64,000 nt of DNA from Ottowia massiliensis (GCF_900240305.1 NZ_LT964854.1:620001-684000), one strand, 5' to 3'. Numbered from the stretch's first letter, positions 50,608 to 59,828 are shown. Notes: generated from the letters alone by a model not told the origin. Made by a program: numbers and translations.

Positions 50608-51435
50608 ATGGCAATGGATGCCGCCCTGCTGCTGAAGGCCGCCGTGATGGGCGTGGTGGAAGGGCTGACGGAATTTCTGCCCATCTCCTCCACGGGCCAT
50701 CTCATCCTGGCGGGCAGCCTGCTGGGCTTTGATGAAGCCAAGGCCAGCGTTTTTGAAATGGCCATTCAGATCGGCGCCATCTGCGCCGTGGTGCTGGTGT
50801 ACTGGCAAAAAATCCGCGCCACCTTGCTGGCGCTGCCCACGCAGCGGCAGGCGCAGCGCTTTGCGGCCCATGTGCTGATTGGTTTTGCGCCTGCCGCCCT
50901 GCTGGGCCTGCTGGCGGGCAAGGCCATCAAGGCGCACCTGTTCAATGCGCCAGTGGTGGCGCTGGCGCTGGTTGCGGGCGGCATCGTCATCTTCTGGGCC
51001 GAAGGCCGCCAGCGCCCCGCGCGCATTCAAAGCGTGGACGAGATGAGCGGCCTGGACGCGCTCAAGGTGGGCCTGGCGCAGTGCGTGGCCATGATTCCGG
51101 GCGTCAGCCGCTCTGGCGCCACCATCATCGGCGGCATGCTGCTGGGCCTGTCGCGCCCGGCGGCCACGGAGTTTTCTTTTTTTCTGGCCATTCCCACCCT
51201 GATTGGCGCGGGCGTGTATTCGCTCTGGTCTGACCGCGCCTTGCTGGCCTGGGCCGATGCGCCGCTTTTTGCCGTGGGGCTGGCGCTGTCATTTGGCAGC
51301 GCCCTGGCCTGCGTGCGCTGGCTGCTGCGCTACATCGCCAGCCACAGTTTCGTGCTTTTCGCCTGGTATCGAATCATTTTCGGCCTGCTGATTTTGCTGA
51401 CCTGGCAGATGGATTGGGTTCAATGGAGCCATTGA
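50608..51435 (+). CDS. uppP: undecaprenyl-diphosphatase UppP (BacA)
   Basis: 275 residues, about eight transmembrane segments. The catalytic E-G-L-T-E-F-L-P-I-S-S-T-G-H-L near residue 18 and P-G-V-S-R-S-G-A-T-I near 165 are the BacA signatures. The enzyme recycles the lipid carrier for peptidoglycan and polysaccharides. AAAAGGA lies nine bases before the ATG. The extra N-terminal frame back to 50557 belongs to the repeat and is not coding. Confidence 0.96.
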   Translation: MAMDAALLLKAAVMGVVEGLTEFLPISSTGHLILAGSLLGFDEAKASVFEMAIQIGAICAVVLVYWQKIRATLLALPTQRQAQRFAAHVLIGFAPAALLGLLAGKAIKAHLFNAPVVALALVAGGIVIFWAEGRQRPARIQSVDEMSGLDALKVGLAQCVAMIPGVSRSGATIIGGMLLGLSRPAATEFSFFLAIPTLIGAGVYSLWSDRALLAWADAPLFAVGLALSFGSALACVRWLLRYIASHSFVLFAWYRIIFGLLILLTWQMDWVQWSH

Positions 51436-51448
51436 TTCAATTGCAGAA

Positions 51449-51475
51449 AAAAGGGGCCGCTCGGCCCCTTTTTTT
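51449..51475. terminator. bidirectional terminator between uppP and the LDH-family gene
   Basis: GGGGCC and GGCCCC form a stem with loop GCTC between an A-run and a T7 run; it serves two convergent genes that end 55 bases apart. Confidence 0.92.
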
Positions 51476-51490
51476 CATTTTCCAACCGCA

Positions 51491-52447
51491 TCACATTTTC
51501 TGCGACAGCGCCATATATTCCCTGATGCGGTCGCAGGAAGCCTGAAACTGCGCCTGCTCCGCTGGCGTCATGCGAAGTTCGAGAATTTCTTCCACGCCAT
51601 CCTTTCCCAGCAGCGCCGGAACCGAAGCAAATACCTGCCGCTGCCCGTATTCGCCTTGCAGCAGGCATGAAACCGGCAGCGCCTTTTTTTCGTCATGGAA
51701 TATGGCGCGCACAATTTCCGTCACGGCCGAGGCAATGCCGAATTCGGTGGAACCCTTGCCTTCCAGAACCAGATAGCCGCCGTGTTTCATGTCTTGCGTC
51801 ACCTTTTCCCGGTCAAAAGCGGGAAAACGCTGCGGCAAATCCTTTTGCAGCTGATCCAGCGCGATGCCCTGCACCCTCACGTGCGACCACGGCACCATTG
51901 CGCTGCCGCCATGCTCGCCCAGGGCATAGCACGTCAGCGAGCGGCGGCTCACCCGGCAAAGGCCCGCCACCAGCCGCTGCAAGCGCGCCGAATCCAGCGC
52001 CGTGCCGGAAGAAATGATTTTGCGCGCCGGGTAATCCAGATACCGCTGCACATAAGCGGCCACCACGTCCGCCGGATTGGAAATGCTGATGATGAAGCCG
52101 CCAAATCCCGAGGCCTTCACGCGCGGCAGAAACTCCTTGAGCACGGCCACCGTATCGCCCAGCGTGTCCAGCCTGTCTTGATCGGGCCTGGGCAAAGGCC
52201 CGGCGGAAATCACCAGAATATCGCAGCCGCCAATATCTTCCGGCTCGCAGGCCCTGGCCGTCACTTCGTGCGGCAAATAGCTCACCGCGTCGTTCACATC
52301 CGTGGCCTGCGCAATTGCCTTTTGCTTGTCAATATCCACCATCCATAATTCATCAACCTCGCCCTGGGTTGCCAGCGAAAAAGCCACGTGCGAGCCAACG
52401 TGGCCCGTGCCAATAATCGCCACCTTGCGGAGCTTGATATTTCCCAT
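51491..52447 (-). CDS. L-lactate/malate dehydrogenase family (L-2-hydroxyacid dehydrogenase)
   Basis: 318 residues. V-A-I-I-G-T-G-H-V-G-S-H-V-A-F is the NAD loop, followed by V-D-I-D; N-P-A-D-V-V-A-A-Y, S-S-G-T-A-L-D-S-A-R and the catalytic G-E-H-G-G-S (His) are present. The specificity loop reads G-P-L-P-R-P-D-Q-D-R-L-D: the position that is Gln in lactate or Arg in malate dehydrogenases seems to be Pro, so another 2-hydroxyacid may be the substrate. The second of two adjacent ATGs (52447) is chosen since GAGG is six bases upstream of it. Monocistronic. Confidence 0.87.
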   Translation of the reverse strand: MGNIKLRKVAIIGTGHVGSHVAFSLATQGEVDELWMVDIDKQKAIAQATDVNDAVSYLPHEVTARACEPEDIGGCDILVISAGPLPRPDQDRLDTLGDTVAVLKEFLPRVKASGFGGFIISISNPADVVAAYVQRYLDYPARKIISSGTALDSARLQRLVAGLCRVSRRSLTCYALGEHGGSAMVPWSHVRVQGIALDQLQKDLPQRFPAFDREKVTQDMKHGGYLVLEGKGSTEFGIASAVTEIVRAIFHDEKKALPVSCLLQGEYGQRQVFASVPALLGKDGVEEILELRMTPAEQAQFQASCDRIREYMALSQKM

Positions 52448-52603
52448 CATTTGCCTCTTTCACGTTATTCAATTGAAATCCAATTGAAATCGCGCCAATG
52501 ATAGCGCGGCCGGAAATAGCGCAGGCTGAATACGGCGCGATTATCATCAGGCCTTTTCACGCCACCCAGCGCGCGAGATGCTTGAAAACCGACTGAAAAC
52601 GCC

Positions 52604-52945
52604 ATGAGCCAAGACCCCGTTTTGCTGCTGCGCATATGCGGCAAAGGCTTTGCCAAACTCGCCGCCGGACAGATCAAGGCCAAATACCGCGAAGCCAAGC
52701 CCTATTGGCAAAAACGCCTGCTCAAGCCCGACGGGCAGCCCCGCTCTTTCAGCGCTGTCCACATCAGAAACGGCTACCGCGCCGACGCGCCCCTGGCCGT
52801 TTTCGCCTTTGGCGGCATCAGCGCGCAGCTTCAGGAGCACGAAGGCAAGCCGTGCTACCGCATCGACCTCGGCCCGCTGATCGAAATCCGCCACTACGGC
52901 GACAACAGCGAATCCAGCGGCAAACCTGGCGAAAAAGGCGCGTAG
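52604..52945 (+). CDS. ASCH-domain-like protein
   Basis: 113 residues. V-L-L-L-R-I-C-G-K-G-F-A-K-L-A-A-G-Q-I-K-A-K-Y-R, K-P-Y-W-Q-K-R-L, V-H-I-R-N-G-Y-R-x-D-A-P and I-D-L-G-P-L-I-E follow the ASCH pattern, a PUA-related fold that can bind RNA. No fusion or partner domain. The C-terminal 15 residues are polar. It diverges from the dehydrogenase gene. Confidence 0.68.
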   Translation: MSQDPVLLLRICGKGFAKLAAGQIKAKYREAKPYWQKRLLKPDGQPRSFSAVHIRNGYRADAPLAVFAFGGISAQLQEHEGKPCYRIDLGPLIEIRHYGDNSESSGKPGEKGA

Positions 52946-53017
52946 CGCAATCGGCGCTGCTTCCTGGCCGCTTCCTATCATCGCGCTTTTCTTTTCACTT
53001 CACGGAGGTTTTCAGAC

Positions 53018-53674
53018 ATGTCCAATCCCTCGAGCGGCGGCCTGGCGGCCCAGTTATTGAACCAGCTGCAAGGCCAGCCCCTGGAGCAGATGGCGCAGCA
53101 GCTTGATGTCTCCCCTGCGCAGGCGGGCAGCGCCGTCAGCGCCGCCCTGCCCATGATGCTGGGCGCCCTGGCGGGCAACGCGCAAACGGCAGGCGGCGCG
53201 CAAGCCCTTCTGGGCGCCTTGCAGCGCGACCACGCTGGCGGCGGCGCAGACCTGGGCGGCCTGCTCGGCGGCGTGCTGGGCAGCGTGCTCGGCGGCGGCC
53301 AGCCCGCCGCCAGCAAGCAGCTGGACGCCAGCGGCATCCTCGGCCACATCTTCGGCAGCCAGCAGGCGCAGGCGCAAAACCAGATCGGCCAGGCCAGCGG
53401 CCTCTCCAGCGGGCAGGCCGGGCAGCTGCTGCAAATGCTCGCCCCCATCGTCATGGGCTTTCTGGCAAAACAAGTTGGCAGCGCCAAGCTGGACGCAGGC
53501 GGCCTTGGCAACTTGCTGGGCGGCCTGCTCGGCCAGGGCGGCCAGAGCCAGCCCCAAAGCGGCGGCCTGGCAGGCGGCCTGCTGTCCAGCGCGCTGGACC
53601 AAAACGGCGACGGCAAGCTGGACGCAGGCGATCTGCTCAAGCTCGGCAGCCGCCTGCTGGGCGGCAAGAGCTGA
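53018..53674 (+). CDS. DUF937-like Gly/Gln-rich protein with an EF-hand-like loop
   Basis: 218 residues rich in Gly, Leu, Gln and Ala; no signal peptide. The first half has L-L-N-Q-L and A-V-S-A-A-L-P-M-M-L-G-A-L-A-G-N-A, as in DUF937, followed by Gly-Leu repeats (G-G-L-L-G-G-V-L-G). The C-terminal D-Q-N-G-D-G-K-L-D-A-G-D-L-L is a calcium-binding-type loop. GGAGG lies about ten bases before the ATG. Function unknown. Confidence 0.8.
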   Translation: MSNPSSGGLAAQLLNQLQGQPLEQMAQQLDVSPAQAGSAVSAALPMMLGALAGNAQTAGGAQALLGALQRDHAGGGADLGGLLGGVLGSVLGGGQPAASKQLDASGILGHIFGSQQAQAQNQIGQASGLSSGQAGQLLQMLAPIVMGFLAKQVGSAKLDAGGLGNLLGGLLGQGGQSQPQSGGLAGGLLSSALDQNGDGKLDAGDLLKLGSRLLGGKS

Positions 53675-53696
53675 CCGCAGCACGCTGAAAGACGCC

Positions 53697-53785
53697 AGAA
53701 AAACAGGAGCAAATATGAGGGGCAGAAAACACCCCTCAGCGCAGATTCCACTAAGACCTCATGCTATGGATACAGGAGCGAAATA
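53697..53785 (-). repeat. intergenic element copy 18 (reverse)
   Basis: AGAAAAACAGGAGCAAATA; GCAGATTCCACTAAGACCTC; GCTATGGATACAGGAGCGAA. Between DUF937 and glnS. Confidence 0.9.
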
Positions 53786-53919
53786 AAGCCGCGCTGCGCC
53801 CCTGACCCGCGCCCTGCCCGTTGCGGCCCGCCGCTTCCTGCGCGGCCAGGCTTTGGGCAGGCGCGCGGCCCTCTGGCCGCAGGGGGAGCGCAGGGGGAGT
53901 TTTCCTAGAATCAGCGGCC

Positions 53920-55728
53920 ATGTCTTCCACCAAAGAAACACCTGTTCCCGGCAATTTCTTGCGCCACGTCATCGAAAACGACTTGGCGCAGGGCACATAT
54001 CAAAGCCGCCACTGGGGCGGCAGCCCCGGAGATGGCGCGCACCACGCCGCCGGCGCGCCCGATCCGGCCCGCATCCGCACCCGCTTTCCGCCTGAACCCA
54101 ATGGCTATTTGCACATCGGGCACGCCAAAAGCATTTGGCTCAATTTCAGCCTGGCGCGGGAATACGGCGGCGTGTGCCACCTGCGCTTTGACGACACCAA
54201 CCCCGAAAAGGAAGACCAGGAATACGTGGACAGCATCCGCGAAGCCATTCGCTGGCTGGGCTACGACCATCACCTGGCCGACGACCCGGCGCGCCCCGGC
54301 ATCCGCCAGCCGCACGAATACTTCGCCAGCGACTATTTCGACTTCATGCACCGCGCCGCCGTCTATCTGATCGAAGCGGGCCTGGCCTACGTGGACGAGC
54401 AAACGCCTGACGAAATGCGCATCAACCGGGGCGACTTCAACACCCCCGGCAAAAACAGCCCCTGGCGCGAGCGCAGCCCGGCGCAAAACCTGGCGCGCTT
54501 TGCCGAAATGAGGGCCGGCCAACACCCCGACGGCAGCATGGTTCTGCGCGCCAAGATCGACATGGCCTCGCCCAACATCAACATGCGCGACCCGGCCATC
54601 TACCGCATCCGCCACGCCGCGCACCACAACACGGGCGACAAATGGTGCATCTACCCCATGTACACCTTCGCGCACCCGATTGAAGACGCGCTGGAGCAAA
54701 TCACCCACAGCATTTGCACGCTCGAATTTGAAGACCAGCGCCCTTTTTACGACTGGCTGCTGGCGCGCCTGACCGAAGGCGGCCTGCTGAAGGCCCCGCC
54801 GCCGCGCCAATACGAATTTGCGCGGCTGAACGTCAGCCACGTCATCACCAGCAAGCGCAAGCTGCGCCAGCTTGTGGAAGAAGGCCACGTGAGCGGCTGG
54901 GACGACCCGCGCATGCCCACCCTTGCCGGCCTGCGCCGCCGGGGCTACACGCCCGAAAGCCTCAAGCTCTTTGCCGAGCGCAGCGGCGTCACCAAATCCG
55001 GCGGCTGGACCGACTACGCCGCGCTGGACGCCGCCTTGCGCGAAACGCTCGACCCCGTCGCCCCCCGCGCGATGGCCGTGCTGGAGCCGCTGCGCCTGGT
55101 CATTGAAAACTGGGAAGAAGTCTTTGGCAGCGCCGCGCATCAGCAAGCCTGCCAGGCCCCCGTTCACCCCCATCTGCCCGCGCTGGGCCAGCGCAGCTTT
55201 ACGCTGGGCAAAGAAATATGGATCGAGCGCAGCGACTTTGAGGAAACCCCGCCCAAGGGCTTTTTCCGCCTCTTTCCGGGGAACAAGGTGCGCCTGAAAT
55301 ACGGCTACGTCATTGAATGCACGGGCGCGGAAAAAGACGCCACGGGCCAAATCACCCGCGTGCGCGCGCGCCTGCTGCCCGGCACCCAATCCGGCACCCC
55401 CGGCGCCGACAGCGTCAAAGTCAAAGGCGTCATCACCTGGGTGAACACCGCCGACGCCCTGCCCGCCCAAGTGCGCCTGTACGACCGCCTCTTTACCGAA
55501 GATCAGCCCGACGCAGGCGGCCGCGACTTTCTGACCGCGCTCAACCCGCAAAGCCTGCGCGTTGCGCGCGCCTGGGTGGAACCCACCCTCGCCAAAGCCC
55601 AGGCCGAAGACCGCTACCAATTCGAGCGCCACGGCTTTTTCGTGGCCGACCGGCGCGAGCACACCGTCAGCGGCCGCAATCTGGTGTTCAACCGCATCAC
55701 GGGCCTGCGCGACTCGTGGGGCAAGTAA
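53920..55728 (+). CDS. glnS: glutaminyl-tRNA synthetase
   Basis: 602 residues. Class I signatures: P-P-E-P-N-G-Y-L-H-I-G-H-A-K-S near residue 55 (HIGH) and V-I-T-S-K-R-K-L near 310 (the KMSKS-type loop, here T-S-K-R-K), with R-F-D-D-T-N-P between them. The C-terminal anticodon-binding beta-barrels follow (L-G-K-E-I-W-I-E-R-S-D-F). It charges tRNA-Gln directly. The N-terminal extension to 53821 is not part of the fold. Confidence 0.96.
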   Translation: MSSTKETPVPGNFLRHVIENDLAQGTYQSRHWGGSPGDGAHHAAGAPDPARIRTRFPPEPNGYLHIGHAKSIWLNFSLAREYGGVCHLRFDDTNPEKEDQEYVDSIREAIRWLGYDHHLADDPARPGIRQPHEYFASDYFDFMHRAAVYLIEAGLAYVDEQTPDEMRINRGDFNTPGKNSPWRERSPAQNLARFAEMRAGQHPDGSMVLRAKIDMASPNINMRDPAIYRIRHAAHHNTGDKWCIYPMYTFAHPIEDALEQITHSICTLEFEDQRPFYDWLLARLTEGGLLKAPPPRQYEFARLNVSHVITSKRKLRQLVEEGHVSGWDDPRMPTLAGLRRRGYTPESLKLFAERSGVTKSGGWTDYAALDAALRETLDPVAPRAMAVLEPLRLVIENWEEVFGSAAHQQACQAPVHPHLPALGQRSFTLGKEIWIERSDFEETPPKGFFRLFPGNKVRLKYGYVIECTGAEKDATGQITRVRARLLPGTQSGTPGADSVKVKGVITWVNTADALPAQVRLYDRLFTEDQPDAGGRDFLTALNPQSLRVARAWVEPTLAKAQAEDRYQFERHGFFVADRREHTVSGRNLVFNRITGLRDSWGK

Positions 55729-56011
55729 GCGGCGCGCCGCGCTTTGGATGCCTGCGCACGATCTCCTGCACCGCAAAGAGCGCGTGATGAATGAGCTGCA
55801 AGCCGGCCGCCCGGCAGCCGCCCGCAGCTCTTCCAGAGCTTGAGTGTGGCGGCAACGCCTGAGCGCTTTGCTGAACCTGTTCTTGCAATCTATCCGCAGA
55901 GACGAAGCCTGGATTGGAAGATCGCAAACACGTTCCCCGTGCTTGCAGCCCGGCGAGGATTGCAGCGCCAAGGCCGCCCCAAAGCGCCCGCAGCGGGCCG
56001 TGAACGGGCGC

Positions 56012-57892
56012 TCAATGCCAAGGCCAGCCTTGGCCTGCTCCGCCTTCGCGGCCCGCGCTGGCAGCCGCTTCCAGCTTCCATGCGCCTTCGGCTTTTTCCG
56101 GCAGGGCCAGGGGCAGGCGCAGCAGGCGGCCCTGGCGGGAGATGAGGGCGAGCGCGCGGCGGCCGGGGCGCAGGTAGAGGGGCAAATCGTCCAGCGCGGC
56201 CAGACGCCAGCCTGCATGGGCGCTTGCGCCGGTTTCTTCATCGCCGGTTTCTTCATCGCCTGTTTCCACGCCCAGCCACTCGTCGCCGGGGGCCATGCCG
56301 GCGGCTTGCGCCGCGCCGCCATCCAGCACGTGGGTGAGGGTGATGAGGCCGTTTTTTTCGCTGGCGCGCAGGCCCAGCGTTTGTGCGGGCGTGGGCGGCT
56401 GGCGCGTGGCGGTGATGCCGTGGGCGGCCAGCAACTCGGCCACGGGCAGCTCTTGCGTGCCGTGCACCCAGGCGGCCAGTTCGGCAGCGAAGCTGCGGCC
56501 TGTCAGCTCTTGCAAGGGCACCACATCTGGGCAGATCGTGCTGCGCTCCAGTTCGGCAGCGAAGCTGCGGCCTGTCAGCTCTTGCAAGGCGGCGGCAAAG
56601 TCGCTTTCGGTCATGGGGCCGGCTTTGCAGCGCCGCCAGAGCAGGCGCATGGCGTCATCGAGCGTGGCGGGCCGTTTTTCGCGGCGCAGGCTCAGGTCAA
56701 GGCACAGGGCCACGAGCGCGCCTTTGGCGTAGTAGCTGACGGTGGCGTTGGGGGTGTGGGCTTCGGGGCGGTAGTACTTCACCCAGGCGTCAAAGCTGGC
56801 TTCGGCCACGGGCTGCACGTGGCGGCCGGGCGTTTGCCAGACCTGGTTGAGCGACTTGGCCAGCAGTTTCAGGTAGGCGGCGCGGTCAATCAGGCCCGCG
56901 CGCAGCAGCAGCAAGTCGTCGTAGTAGCTCGTGAAGCCTTCAAAGAACCACAGCAGGCGCGTGTAGTTTTCCTGCCCGTAGTCGTAGCGGGCGAATTCGG
57001 CGGGGCGCAGGCGTTTGACGTTCCAGGTGTGAAAGTATTCGTGGCTGATGAGGCCCAGCAGGGCGGTGTAGCCCTCGCTGGCGTCGCTTTGCCCCAGGCG
57101 CGGCAGGTCGCGCCGGGCGCAGATGAGCGCCGTGCAGCAGCGGTGCTCCAGCCCGCCGTAGCCGCCGGGCGTGGCGTTGAGCATGAAAAGGTAGTGCGGC
57201 TGCGGCGGCTTGCCGCGCGCGCCGTGCCACAGGCGGGCGGCGGCCTCGCAGATTTTTTGCGTGTCGCGCAGCAGGCGCTGGCCGTCAAATGACGGGGGCG
57301 CGCCAGCCACCACAAAGCGGTGCGGCACGCCGCGCACGCTGAATTCGCCCTGCCAGAACGCGCCCATTTCCACGGGGCTGTCGGCCAGTTCGTCATAGCT
57401 GGCGGCCAGGTAGCTGCCGAAGCCGTCTGCGTCCACGCTTTGCGCCGTCAGGGCCGTGGCCACGCGCCAGTGCGCGGCTGTGGGGTCTGCGGGCCGGTGC
57501 AGGGTGATGGCGTGCGGGCCATCGGCCAGCTCGGGCACGCGCAGCAGCAGCGCGGTGGCGTTGAAAAAGCCGCGCGCGGCGTCCAGCCAGGCGGCGCGCA
57601 CGGAGTCATCAAAGGCATAAACCTCGTAGCGGATGACCAGCGGCTTGCCGGGCGCGGCCTGCACTTGCCAGGTGCATTTGTCCACGGCCTGCGCCGGGCA
57701 AACCGCCCTGCCCTGCCGCGCCGTCAAGCCGCTCACGTGGCGGGCGAATTCGCGCACGAGGTAGCTGCCCGGTATCCACACCGGCAGCGCCACGCGCTGG
57801 AGCGCCTGCGGGCGGGCAATGGTGAGGGTGACGGCCCAGCGGTGCGCACTCAGGCTGGCGGGGCGAATGTCGTAGTGCAGCGGATGAGGCAT
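56012..57892 (-). CDS. M61-family glycyl aminopeptidase with PDZ domain
   Basis: 626 residues. The zinc site H-E-Y-F-H-T-W-N-V-K-R near residue 270 is the M61 H-E-x-x-H motif, with a downstream Glu in F-F-E-G-F-T-S-Y-Y-D. A C-terminal PDZ domain follows (L-G-L-R-A-S-E-K-N-G ... M-A-P-G-D-E-W-L). No signal peptide. Around residue 460 the segment L-Q-E-L-T-G-R-S-F-A-A-E-L occurs twice, 24 codons apart, and E-T-G-D-E is repeated before the last domain. The following repeat element separates it from dsbC. Confidence 0.9.
   Translation of the reverse strand: MPHPLHYDIRPASLSAHRWAVTLTIARPQALQRVALPVWIPGSYLVREFARHVSGLTARQGRAVCPAQAVDKCTWQVQAAPGKPLVIRYEVYAFDDSVRAAWLDAARGFFNATALLLRVPELADGPHAITLHRPADPTAAHWRVATALTAQSVDADGFGSYLAASYDELADSPVEMGAFWQGEFSVRGVPHRFVVAGAPPSFDGQRLLRDTQKICEAAARLWHGARGKPPQPHYLFMLNATPGGYGGLEHRCCTALICARRDLPRLGQSDASEGYTALLGLISHEYFHTWNVKRLRPAEFARYDYGQENYTRLLWFFEGFTSYYDDLLLLRAGLIDRAAYLKLLAKSLNQVWQTPGRHVQPVAEASFDAWVKYYRPEAHTPNATVSYYAKGALVALCLDLSLRREKRPATLDDAMRLLWRRCKAGPMTESDFAAALQELTGRSFAAELERSTICPDVVPLQELTGRSFAAELAAWVHGTQELPVAELLAAHGITATRQPPTPAQTLGLRASEKNGLITLTHVLDGGAAQAAGMAPGDEWLGVETGDEETGDEETGASAHAGWRLAALDDLPLYLRPGRRALALISRQGRLLRLPLALPEKAEGAWKLEAAASAGREGGAGQGWPWH
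56476..56589. repeat. internal 42-bp direct repeat (72-bp period) in the M61 gene
   Basis: 56476-56517 and 56548-56589 are identical over 42 bases, separated by 30 non-repeated bases; the 72-bp step keeps the frame. A 15-bp GTTTCTTCATCGCCG-type duplication lies about 250 bases earlier on the + strand. Confidence 0.9.
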
Positions 57893-57899
57893 GAGGAAC

Positions 57900-57985
57900 C
57901 CAAAAAGAGGAGCAAATCCAAGAGCCTGAAAACGGCTTTCGCGCCCATTCCACTAGGGCATCATGCTATGAAACAAGAAGCAAAT
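57900..57985 (-). repeat. intergenic element copy 19 (reverse)
   Basis: CAAAAAGAGGAGCAAATCCA; CGCGCCCATTCCACTAGGGC; GCTATGAAACAAGAAGCAAA. Between the M61 gene start and the dsbC end. Confidence 0.92.
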
Positions 57986-58027
57986 TCAGGCCAGCCAGGC
58001 CCAGCGGAAAAAGGCGGGCGGCAGAAG

Positions 58028-58052
58028 CAAAAACCCCGCTCCAGGGGCGGGG
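58028..58052 (-). terminator. terminator of dsbC
   Basis: On the minus strand CCCCGC and GCGGGG pair around a short loop, followed by TTTTT (complement of 58029-58033). It begins about 18 bases after the dsbC stop. Confidence 0.75.
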
Positions 58053-58069
58053 GCGCGAGGCTTGCGGCT

Positions 58070-58780
58070 TTACTTGGCGGCGTTCAGCATCTCGTCCATG
58101 CGGCTGCCCGGAATGGCGCCCGGCACGCGCGCGCCGTTGGCAAACACGATGGTGGGCGTGCCGGTGATGCGGTTGGCCCGCGCAAATTCCAGATTGGCCG
58201 TGATGGCGGCCTGGTCGCACTCGGCGGCGGCAGGCTCCACCTGCTTTTGCATCCAGGCATGCCAGGTCTTGAGCGGATCCTTGGCGCACCAGATGTTCTT
58301 GGCTTTCTCCACCGAACCCTGGCCCAGGATGGGGATGAGGAAGGTGTAGATCGTCACGTTGTCCAGATCGGCGATCTCGTGCTCCAGCTTGTGGCAGTAG
58401 TGGCAATTCGGGTCTTCAAAAATGGCCACCTTGCGCTCGCCCTTGCCGCGCACTTGCTTGATGGCGTTTTTCAGCGGCAGGGCGTCAAACTGAATGGCCG
58501 TGAGCTTTTCAATGCGCTCTTCCGTCAGGTTCTTGCGCGCGCGCGTGTCGATGAGATTGCCCTGCAAAACGAAATCGCCCTTGGCGTCGGCGTAGAGAAT
58601 GTCGTTGCCCACGCGGATTTCGTACACCCCTTGCATCGGCGTCTTGCTCACCTCGTCAATGTTGGAGAGCGAAGGCAGCCGCTGGCCCAGGGTTTTGCGC
58701 AAATCGGCCTCTTGCGCCAGGGCGGCCGTCAGCGGCAGGGCCAAGGCCAGAGCGGCCAGCAGTGAAGCGGTTTTTTTCAT
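58070..58780 (-). CDS. dsbC: thiol:disulfide interchange protein DsbC
   Basis: 236 residues. Signal peptide M-K-K-T-A-S-L-L-A-A-L-A-L-A-L-P-L-T-A-A-L-A-Q. N-terminal dimerisation domain, then the thioredoxin domain with F-E-D-P-N-C-H-Y-C-H-K-L near residue 135 (C-H-Y-C instead of the usual C-G-Y-C) and the cis-Pro loop in G-T-P-T-I-V-F. It is a periplasmic disulfide isomerase. ATG at 58780; no good SD visible. Confidence 0.93.
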   Translation of the reverse strand: MKKTASLLAALALALPLTAALAQEADLRKTLGQRLPSLSNIDEVSKTPMQGVYEIRVGNDILYADAKGDFVLQGNLIDTRARKNLTEERIEKLTAIQFDALPLKNAIKQVRGKGERKVAIFEDPNCHYCHKLEHEIADLDNVTIYTFLIPILGQGSVEKAKNIWCAKDPLKTWHAWMQKQVEPAAAECDQAAITANLEFARANRITGTPTIVFANGARVPGAIPGSRMDEMLNAAK

Positions 58781-59174
58781 GAGTCGTTTCGGAAAAAAGT
58801 TGAAAAAGAGCTGAAGGCGGGCGAGCGTAGCGCAAAGCCCCTGCGTCCGCCGCCGCGCTGCCATCAGTGCACACACGGCGCGAATGGTTCCCGGCGCGGG
58901 CAACCCGTTCATCAAGACCAGGGCAAAAGCGCGCGCTTTTGGCGCCCGGAACGCCCGCAAGCCCTGAAGCAGCCCGAAGCAAGCCAGAAAGAGCGCACCA
59001 AACGGGCGGAGCTTGCAGCCGCTTTGTGTGCGCAAACAAAAACCGCAAGGCAGCCCAGCCTGGGAAGAACGGAGAAAATGAAATACCCAAACAGGCCGCC
59101 TGGAAAAGGCTGCTGACAAAACTGGCGCGTCCTGTCTGCATCAAAAGATTTTCCAACCTCGCAGGAGAAATACC
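58781..59174. other. 394-bp non-coding stretch between divergent dsbC and GST genes
   Basis: No gene is supported. Short frames here lack SDs and homology that I can see. At 59092-59106 AGGCCGCCTGGAAA resembles the word beside the GST stop. The right part is where the AT-richer, GST-linked sequence begins. Confidence 0.5.
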
Positions 59175-59828
59175 ATGCACCATTTCACGCTCTACACCCA
59201 CCCTTATTCCCGGGGCGTCAACGTCGTCTGGATGCTGAAAGAATGCGGCGCGCAATATGATGTCAAACTGATTCCGTTTGGCGAAGCCATGAAATCCGCC
59301 GATTACCGGGCGGTCAATCCGATGGGCAAAGTTCCCGCACTCAAGGCAGACGGCGCCGTGCTGACCGAAACCGCCGCCATCATCACCTTTTTAGCCGAGC
59401 AGTTTCCCGGCAAACACCTGATTCCGGCTGCCGATTCGCTGGCGCGCGGCGAGTTCTACCGCTGGCTGTGTTTTGCCATCCACCTCGAATATGCCGGACT
59501 CGACAAAATCAACCGTGTGCCCGATACCGGCGAGCGGCGCAAAGCCATAGGCTACGGCGATTTTGATACTGCCTTTGCCACCTTGCGCGGCCATCTGGCC
59601 AAACACGACTTTATCGTCGGCAACCGATTTTCCGCGCTTGATGTGTATTACACCGGCCTGCTGAACCACTTTATCCGCGTCATGCCAAAGCGCGGCACAC
59701 CTCCGGTTTTCGAAGCGGACGAACCGGTTTTCTCCGCCTATATCAACCGCCACACCGCCCGCCCCGCTTTTGCCGAAACGATGGCCTGGGTGCAACAGGC
59801 GGCGGCGGAATTGGAAAAACAGGCTTGA
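59175..59828 (+). CDS. glutathione S-transferase, probable Neisseriaceae-type acquisition
   Basis: 217 residues. N-terminal thioredoxin-like domain (T-L-Y-T-H-P-Y-S-R-G-V-N-V-V-W-M-L, with Ser near residue 12 as the likely catalytic residue, V-N-P-M-G-K-V-P-A-L, L-T-E-T-A-A-I) and a C-terminal all-helical domain. AGGAGA lies seven bases upstream of the ATG. Codon use (more A/T in third positions) differs from neighbours, and its stop overlaps a 12-base word like Neisseriaceae DNA uptake sequences. It is likely a detoxification enzyme; the exact substrate is unknown. Confidence 0.88.
   Translation: MHHFTLYTHPYSRGVNVVWMLKECGAQYDVKLIPFGEAMKSADYRAVNPMGKVPALKADGAVLTETAAIITFLAEQFPGKHLIPAADSLARGEFYRWLCFAIHLEYAGLDKINRVPDTGERRKAIGYGDFDTAFATLRGHLAKHDFIVGNRFSALDVYYTGLLNHFIRVMPKRGTPPVFEADEPVFSAYINRHTARPAFAETMAWVQQAAAELEKQA

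Noticed and set aside
59092..59106. Second uptake-like word upstream of the GST
   Set aside because: AGGCCGCCTGGAAA has an extra G relative to the dialects, so it is not counted as a match on its own.
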